A DNA stretch of 64,000 bases from Vandiemenella viatica (taxonomy: Eukaryota; Arthropoda; Insecta; Orthoptera; Morabidae), in contig JARYHS010008074.1 of the NCBI GenBank assembly GCA_031002005.1, positions 14,578,924 to 14,642,923 of the forward strand. Direction: 5' to 3'. Positions 56,943 through 64,000 of the stretch are shown in pieces. The notes under the pieces were generated by a model. That model made no database searches, was not told the origin of the DNA, and saw only the letters and a list, made by a program, of their open reading frames with translations. A program made the translations under genes and the position numbers. Position 1 is the first letter of the stretch; the number at the start of each line of letters is the position of its first letter.

Positions 56943-59900
56943 ATGGCTCCCATACTTCAGTGGAACGTCAACGGCTTTCAAGCTCACAAAGAGGAAGTCC
57001 AACTCTTAGCACGGTCTAATCCATTGTGTCTCTGTCTTCAAGAGACACATTTTAGACCACAACATCAGCCAGTGCTAAGAGGTTATGACATCTATAGAAA
57101 GGACGATACCGAGGGTGATCGAGCGAAGGGGGGAGTGGCTGTGTTGGTCCGTAACACTGTCCACTCCGAACCTGTTGCTCTCACCTCCCATCTACAAGCA
57201 GTGGCAGTGAGGATACACGGTGCTATTAAACTGACCGTGTGCTCCATTTATCTACCACCAAATATGCCCGTCGATTATGACGATCTTGTTGACCTATTGC
57301 GACTGCTTACTCGGCCCTTCCTGTTCGTAGGAGACTTCAACGCACACAGTGCGTTGTGGGGTTCGAACGCCGATTGCCCCAGAGGCCGAGTGGTTGGTAG
57401 ATTAATGGAGCAGGAAAACATTTGTATCCTGAATACAGGACAAATGACCCACTTCACCACTGCTTCCGGATCGTCCTCTGCCATTGACCTCTCTTTGTGT
57501 TCCCCCTCAATTGCGGACTCGATCCATTGGGAGGTGGATCGCGACCTTCATGGAAGCGACCACTTCCCAATTTGGATGCACGTAGCGGTTGAGCGAGGAG
57601 GGGGAGCCACCCGGCGCAAATAGAACGTCAGTAACGCGGATTGGCAGCTGTTACACCGCTCTGTTGTTCTCAAATACCGTGAGAGTATACAACAGAAGGT
57701 GGATCACTTCACTATTCAGGAACGCCGACGGGCGTTGCGTCGTTTTAGGTTGTGCTCAACATCCGACAACCTGGCAGCGTTCCGTATTGCAAGAGCTAAG
57801 GCGCGTCGGGTGATAAAGGAGAGTAAGAAACGGTCATGGCAGAACTTTGTGGGCTCAATTAATCGTTCCACTACGTCATCAAAAGTATGGGAGTCCATCC
57901 GCCGCATATTCGGAAGGTACTCCCGCCCACCAGTGTCTGGATTACTGGATCAGGGATGTATATTTACTGACGAACGAAGCATAGCGCAGCTGATGGCAGA
58001 AAATTTCGCTGTCACCACTTCTTCTATAAATTTGCCTCAGCGCGACCAGCAGCGAAGAGCTGCTGCGGAAAGGCGCAAGCTTTGCTTCGATTCGTTGGAC
58101 TCTGAGACCTATAATGTCCCATTTTCACTTTGGGAGCTCGAATCAGCGCTAAATAGCGTTAAATATACTGCTCCAGGCCCTGACATGATCCAGTACCAGA
58201 TGCTGAGGCATCTTAGTAATGATGCTAAAGAGTACCTTCTGGATATTTTTAACTGTATATGGACCGAGGGATACTTCCCCGACTCGTGGAAAGAAGCAAC
58301 GATAATACCAATTTTAAAACCTGGGAAGGATAAGACGTCGCCAAGTAGCTATCGTAGTATTGCCTTGACAAGCTGCGTGGGGAAGACACTGGAGAGGATG
58401 GTGAATCGCCGCCTCGTCTGGTGTCTGGAATCCCAAAACCTACTGAGCCGCTTTCAGTGTGGATTCAGGAAATTCCGTTCCACCTTGGACAACCTGATCC
58501 TGCTGGAGGCGGCCATACAGGACGCATTTATCCGCAGTCAACATTTGATCGGAGTGTTTTTCGATATTGAAAAGGCCTACGATACTACCTGGCGGCATGT
58601 GATTTTAAAACAACTGCATGAATGGGGATTTAGGGGAAAACTGCCCCGTTTTTTAAAATCTTTTTTATCAAATCGTTGCTTCCGGTACCGAGTCGGTAGT
58701 GAAGTGTCAGATCTTTTTATACAGGAAAATGGTGTTCCTCAAGGTTCAGTTTTAAGTGTGACCCTTTTTGCAATTGCAATAAATAGCATTGCAGCCATAA
58801 TAAGGAGTCCTATAGGGTACTCATTATATGTGGATGATTTTTTAATTTTTATTGCTTCGTCCAGCCTGAGGAGCGCAGAGCGGCAGCTGCAACTCACGTT
58901 GAACAGGCTGGATGAATGGTCAGTGCACACCGGTTTTCGTTTCTCTGCCGAGAAAACCCGGTGTGTACTTTTTACCCGTAGCAGAAGACTTTTACCAGAG
59001 CCCCACCTTACCTTGAGGAACACCGTTTTAAGTTTTACTGATACTGTTCGGTTTCTGGGCCTCATTTTAGACACAAGGCTCAACTGGCTTGCGCACCTGA
59101 AAGATGTGAGAGCCAGGGCCTTGAAAGCCCTTAATCTTTTAAAATGTCTATGTGGCAGGTCGTGGGGCGCTGATCGCTCCTGCCTGCTGCAATTTTATAG
59201 AGCCTTTGTACGGTCGCGTCTCGAATATGGTTGCATCGCATACGGTTCGGCACGGGACAGTTATCTTCGTATACTGGATAGTGTCCACCATGCAGGAATC
59301 CGGCTCGCCACGGGTGCTTATCGCACTAGCCCGATTCCGAGCATTTGTGTCGAGTCTGGCGAGCCGCCGCTTTCTATCCGGCGGCATCTCCTCATGGTGC
59401 GACACTATATACATATTGCCACAACACCTGGTAGTCCCGTGCACGACGTAGTGATGCGACCAAAATTTGAACAGCTATACGCTAATCGCAGCAGAGCGAC
59501 CAAACCATTCAGCCACCGTACAAAGGCTATTTTAGAAGAATACGGATATGAGCTGCCCGTTTTTTATCACCAGGGATGGAGTAAATCTCCTCCCTGGCTT
59601 TTAGAGAGGCCCAGAACGATTTTAGACCTGTCGCGGTACAACAAATCGTTTACCGCTGACAGGGTATTTCTAGGTATTTTTATGGATGTTTTGAATCACC
59701 ATCGCGATTTTACCCCGGTGTATACGGATGGGTCTAAGCAGGCTAACGGAGTAGGTTGCTCCGTAGTGTTCCCTCGAGCGACTTATAGATACAAGCTGGA
59801 TAGCAGGTGCAGCGTTTACACTGCGGAGTGCTATGCCCTGCTAAAGTCGCTCCAGCATATGAAGGTATGCCGCGACATGAAGTATATCATATGCTGTGAT

Positions 59901-60530
59901 TCCCTCAGCTGTATTCACGCGTTAGCAACCATGTACCCAGCAGACCGTTTAGTCCAGGACATCCAGGACGCCCTCCTTTCCCTCCAATCACGTGGAAAGG
60001 AGGTTTTATTCTGCTCGGTACCCGGTCATGTGGGAATCAGGGGGAACGAGGCAGCTGATGCAGCTGCCAGGTTAGCCTGCAACAAGGTCGAGAACGACTT
60101 TGCTCCGGTCCCGAAGTCAGACCTTGCCTCGGTAGCGAAGAGAATTGTTTTTGAGGTATGGCAGAGGCAGTGGCTGGAAGTAGAGCATAATAAGCTCCGG
60201 CTGGTCAAACCGACCGTTCAGCCGTGGAGCAGCTCCTTCCAGCGGGCGAGGGGGGATGAGGTTCTCCTTACTCCCCTTCGTATAGGGCACTGTCCTCTGA
60301 CTCATGGTTTTCTTCTGCGCCGAGAGGACCCTCCGGAATGCGATGCTTGTGGCGTACCGTTGACGGTGCGCCACATTTTAACTGATTGTGTACTGTTTTT
60401 AAATGTAAGGGCAGATGTTGGCTTAGCTAACGATCTGCCCATTATTTTAAACAATGACAATGTGGTAAAAGTTTTAAAATTTTGTAAAATGGCTGGTCTT
60501 GCCCCTAAAATTCTGGGCAGATCAGCCTAG
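56943..60530 (+). CDS. LINE ORF2: endonuclease, reverse transcriptase, RNase H; one in-frame TAG
   Basis: One frame of 1196 codons with a single TAG at 57621-57623. The apurinic-type endonuclease has WNVNG, LQETHFR, GDFNAHSALWG, SAIDLSLCS and GSDHFPI. The reverse transcriptase has APGPDMIQYQML, SYRSIALTSCVGKTLERM, FDIEKAYDTTW, NGVPQGSVLS and the YVDD active site at 58827-58838. A thumb region (LNWLAHLKDVRARALKALN) follows. RNase H has YTDGSKQANGVG, YTAECYALL, CCDSLSCIHAL and VPGHVGIRGNEAADAAA. The end has a CDACGVPLTVRHILTDC zinc-like motif. All catalytic residues are present. As written, the TAG would detach the endonuclease from the rest. Confidence 0.95.
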
Positions 60531-60993
60531 GTTTTATAATGGATTGATGGTCGCTCTACAGTCACTAATCCATATAGAATATTGTAACTATTTTATTTTA
60601 GTTTGACATTCCACATCTGGCTGGCCCGTTTACAGCCAGCCAGTGTGAATGGTGTTTTAGTGTTTGATAAAGCTGGTTGGCCCTCTTACAACCAACCAGC
60701 CAGTATCGTGTACTTTTTATTTATGGCCATTTTACAGCCATCGTTTTATTGTTGCACATTTTATTTATATCACCGTCTGTATGGCCGACCTCTTTACAGT
60801 CGGTCATTCGGGCGGTTTGCCAGTTTGTATTTTAGCATTTTATTGGGCTGTCTGTATGGCCGACCCCTTTACAGTCGGCCATGCAGGCGGCCATTGAGGT
60901 ACATTTTAGCCACATTGTCATTTATTGTTTTTGTTAGGGCGCTAATGACCCAGATGTCGACGCGCCCTAAAGCCCTAAAAACAACAACAACAA
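60531..60993 (+). other. 3' UTR of the I-like LINE with terminal hairpin
   Basis: Internal near-repeats (TTACAGCCAGCC, TTACAGTCGGCC) recur about every 80-100 bp. The end is TTAGGGCGC (60934-60942), a 19-nt loop TAATGACCCAGATGTCGAC, GCGCCCTAA (60962-60970), then a CAA-repeat tail. The hairpin is kept in the two truncated copies in this window, consistent with recognition by the reverse transcriptase. Confidence 0.85.
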
Positions 60994-61006
60994 CCTACTA
61001 CCTGTT

Positions 61007-62190
61007 CTATGTGTCCTGCCCAGTTAAGCTTGTTATCAAATGTAATGCCGAGATACTTCATTTCAAGTTGTAAGCAAGCAATTCTTTCGCCACCTTATAT
61101 TCATAATTAACCTTTTGTTTTTTATTTGTATATCTAATAAGCTGACTCTTCTTTGCATTTATCTTCATCCCATGCTTATCAACCCAACTAGATATCCTGT
61201 CCAGATCATCCTGCAACTGTTTACAATCCTCTATCGTTTTGATTCTTTTATATAGCATTATGTCATCTGCAAACAATCTAATTTCAGATAGTAAACAATC
61301 AACACAATTATTCATTAGAATAATGAATAGCAATGGTCCTAATACACTACGCTGTGGCACTCCCATTTTTACTTCCACTTCTTTTGATACTACATTTCCT
61401 ACCCTAACTTTCTGTTTTCTACATTTTAAAAATTCTTCTACCCAGAAAATCACTTTCTTATCCACTCCAATAGTTTTTACCTTATTTACTACCATTTTGT
61501 GGCTTACTCTGTCAAACGCCTTTGACAGATCTAGTGCTACACTATGAATTTGGCCTCCCTTGTCCATTTCATCTGAAATATCTTGCATATATCCCACCAA
61601 CTGAGATTCGCATGAATATGCATGCCTGAACCAATGTTGCCTGCTTGAAAACCACTTACGTTCCTCACATATATTTCTGATGTGGTTGCATATCAATCTT
61701 TTCATCAATTTATCCACCAGTGATGTCAAACTGATTGGCCTGAAATTTTCGACTCTATTTTCTCACCCCTCCTTTATGTACCGGTACTACTATTGCACTT
61801 TTCCAGTCCTGTGGTAAGCAGCAAGTATCGAGACTCAATTTAAATAATATTTCAAGATAAGGTACAATGTCACACCCAGCCATCTTTAAGATATCTGTAG
61901 TAATATTATCTACACCAGCCCCTTTATGTATTTTCAGCTTTCTTATTTCCTTCATGATTTCCTCAGGATGAATTTCAATTTTTTTAGTATCATCATTTCT
62001 AATCGTATTGTTAAGCTCGTTCTCCGAAATAGACCCTCCCGTTTCTGATTCATTGTTCCTAATGCTCTCACTAAACCAGTTACTTAAAATCTCTGACTTT
62101 TTCAAATTCTCAGTAACTTCTTCTCCATCGTTACCTGTAAGCGTCTCTACAACCTCCCTTCCCCTCAGTTTCCTGATATAGCCTGCCGAC
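61007..62190 (-). pseudogene. CR1-like LINE, upstream part
   Basis: The minus strand has EEIMKEIRKLKIHKGAGVDN, DWKSAIVVPVHKGG, then a frameshift near 61750. TSLVDKLMKRLI, HAYSCESQLV, ALDLSKAFDRVSHKMVVNKV, GVPQRSVLGPLLFIILMN and RLFADDIMLYKRI follow. These are reverse-transcriptase blocks of the CR1/L2/jockey type. The GVPQG motif has G changed to R, and LFIYIND is decayed. It was split by the I-like LINE; the remainder is at 54860-55050. Confidence 0.9.
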
Positions 62191-64000
62191 TAAACCTGTA
62201 TTTATATAAAACAAACATTCAGTGCTGCGATACCATACAGACAACTCCAACCGTGGGTTAGCTCATACTTCTCTCGTGACCACCAGTCCTCCTTGTCTCC
62301 GCCGTCTGTTTCGCCACAGCGCCGCCTAATCTTATCTGCATGTTCCCTGTGTTATGGCAGTCTGTCTACGACTGGAGTAACAGCTCAGACTAGAAGCCAC
62401 ACGTGTTCCAGTTCCAAACAGTACCTATAAGAACGAAGTCAATTCTCCAATTCAGTAAACATCTTTCCACATTTATCGCAGTAATATTATTATTTGTGGG
62501 AGCAAACGCTAATTGTGACCAAAGATTTTCTCTTAACTGACGCGCTGAAGCAACGTAAAGCACTGTGGAAGAAAAGAACTTAAGTTGCGAGACAGCATTC
62601 TCCATTTTGACAATATGCTGGACCACACGTCATTGTCGACAGTAAACAATTTTCGTAACATCGCGACACTTCCCAGTTTTACTACAAACTTTTAACAATA
62701 ACAGCACAAATGGAGGGCTGTCTATGAGGAACACAAGTAGAGTATCAGATGTCCTTATTATTATTGACATTACAATAATGGTTATAGCCAGCCAATGTAT
62801 GCAAACGGTCCGTGATTAAGATGAAGATTTCTTTAAATACCATTTAGCTGTCTGAGACACATCTCCATGCCTCCAACATAAATACTACACTGAACACAGC
62901 ATTGAAAATCTTTTGACTTCTTACAGAAACATAACTACACGTCATCAAAAATCAAGAGTGTGCATGCGTGCTCGGTTGAAGTTAGTAAATAATAACATCA
63001 TTCAACACTTTAGTCCACACACAAACAGACACCATCATATTTATAAATCCAGGTTGAAAGGTACTAACGCATTTTATTACGGAATACATCACCTAATAAA
63101 AAAATATAACAATGTAGAAGTACATTGTTTGGTAGATCTGTTAAAATTTCTGGCGTGAAGCAAGTCAAGATGCTTTCGCAATGGGCCTTTAGCTAAAATA
63201 AGTATTTTTTAAGAGTTGTTGTTTATTGGCACTTTATAAAAAAAAAATCACAGCCACCAAACTTACTCCTAAACAATTTCCGACGATTTCTATTAAATTC
63301 AGAGAGAAAACTTTTAACTGATTTTCGGTACTTCTTGTTGCTATTACAGAATAATATCAGCTTAGCTCGCAAACCTTGTTTATGCTGCCTACAATATCTA
63401 CCACGTTGATTTCATTCTTCCTTTAAACTTGCTAGTCGTGTTCTTATAGTCAACACTACCCAACTTTCTTATATGCTTCATTACTTCACTAATTGTCTCG
63501 GGGATGGACTCTTAAAAACTTTCTTCCACCATACTAAACATTCTTCCTTATTCACACTCCAAAAAATAGACATGTGTACTAACCTAACGCGAGATATTAC
63601 GATACACATTGGCAAACACGCCTCACCAGATAGGTTTCTGGCCGCGAGTGCTATGGTAATTACTTCGACTGTTTCTTCCGCCAATATTGTTTCCGCAACT
63701 ATTTCTCGCGACTGATTTAACCCCTCTCCAATTTTCAGGCGTCTAAATACATTTTCCATTACTATTGCGCAATGATTGCACCAGTGTCACAATTTTACCT
63801 GTAAATGTTTTTATTTTTTTTTATTTTTCTCACAGCGTATTTCGTTATTAACAATGGAAGAACATGTCCAAACATTTTATCAGTTGCAACATATGCCAAA
63901 AAATCTTTATTAAATCATATTTACAAAGTCGTACTTTTCGAAACCTAATGTTGGTAGAACGTCTCTTGTTGCTTTAAATAAAATAAGTCCAGTGATATTG
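62191..64000. other. No gene recognised
   Basis: AT-rich sequence. A plus-strand frame at 62913-63158 loosely resembles a LINE C-terminus (NRHHHIYKSRL), and a 92-codon minus-strand frame at 63481-63759 has no recognised motif. The missing first exon(s) of the antiporter could lie here or beyond. Confidence 0.35.

Larger units (their letters stand above)
55051..60993 (+). mobile_element. Near-intact I-like LINE retrotransposon, 5943 bp
   Basis: A 13-bp target duplication, cctactacctgtt (55038-55050 and 60994-61006), defines both ends. It has a GC-rich 5' UTR starting GCCAGGTACGGGTTTGGCG, ORF1 with zinc knuckles, ORF2 with endonuclease, reverse transcriptase, RNase H and a Cys-rich C-terminus, and a 3' UTR ending in a 9-bp-stem hairpin and AAAACAACAACAACAAC. 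RNase H after the reverse transcriptase places it in the I group of LINEs; the exact clade is inferred. The only visible lesions are one premature TAG in each ORF, so it is a young insertion. Confidence 0.95.

Noticed and set aside
62913..63158. LINE C-terminal fragment
   Set aside because: Loose resemblance to an Arg/Asn-rich LINE tail only; not enough to assign.
63481..63759. Missing first exon of the antiporter
   Set aside because: It is on the right strand and open for 92 codons, but has no family motif and no donor of the required phase that I could support.

Overview
This is animal nuclear DNA, almost certainly from an insect. It has one intron-rich host gene with canonical GT/AG splice sites, surrounded by many transposable elements: mariner, Tc1-like, pogo-like, hAT, PIF/Harbinger, Gypsy, several LINE lineages and tRNA-headed SINEs. 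The element mix and intron sizes suggest a large insect genome such as an orthopteroid or other polyneopteran, but this is an inference and the species is not identified.

Host gene. Nine exons on the minus strand run from 44739 down to 2795 and encode about 454 residues of a cation/proton antiporter of the NHA/SLC9B family (sodium/hydrogen exchanger 9B2-like). All eight junctions keep the reading frame and have GT/AG borders. Both the first coding exon(s) and the C-terminal exon(s) are missing from the list: the C-terminus lies beyond base 1, and the N-terminus is upstream of 44739 and not recognised. The gene looks intact and functional where visible. Its introns, up to 13.4 kb, hold most of the repeats.

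Intronic layers. From left to right the introns contain: a SINE; a decayed LINE tail; a hAT MITE (2972-3633); a CR1-like fragment; a 16-bp minisatellite (5985-6636); a 182-bp hAT MITE; a foldback element with a pogo-like transposon in its centre (about 9886-11702); a probable retrocopy of an mRNA (12135-13374) that itself carries a 106-bp hairpin insertion; SINEs and LINE tails; a 47-bp minisatellite touching a splice acceptor; a mariner (17189-18474); a TTAA-flanked inverted-repeat element split by a hAT element (21271-24454); a PIF/Harbinger element (26708-28199); a Tc1-like relic; a foldback; a Gypsy element (34266-about 41430) split by an RTE-like LINE; and a second mariner (41613-42900).

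Right part. Upstream of the first recognised exon is a 2.3-kb array of a second 16-bp minisatellite (45026-47775), interrupted by a 5'-truncated LINE tail. Beyond it are a HARBI1-like transposase fragment, a second RTE-like copy, and a nearly intact 5.9-kb I-like LINE (55051-60993). That LINE has a 13-bp target duplication and has split an older CR1-like LINE. Its two ORFs each carry only one premature TAG.

Most notable. (1) The I-like LINE and several SINEs end in a similar 19-nt loop inside stems of different sequence, suggesting a LINE-SINE tail partnership. (2) Two insertions of 106 and 108 bp share one design: a long hairpin, a short tail and a 12-bp target duplication. (3) A 39-bp scrap of the LINE tail is flanked by a perfect 16-bp target duplication. 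(4) Two different 16-bp minisatellites both lack stop codons in all three plus-strand frames, and one of them runs up to a splice acceptor.
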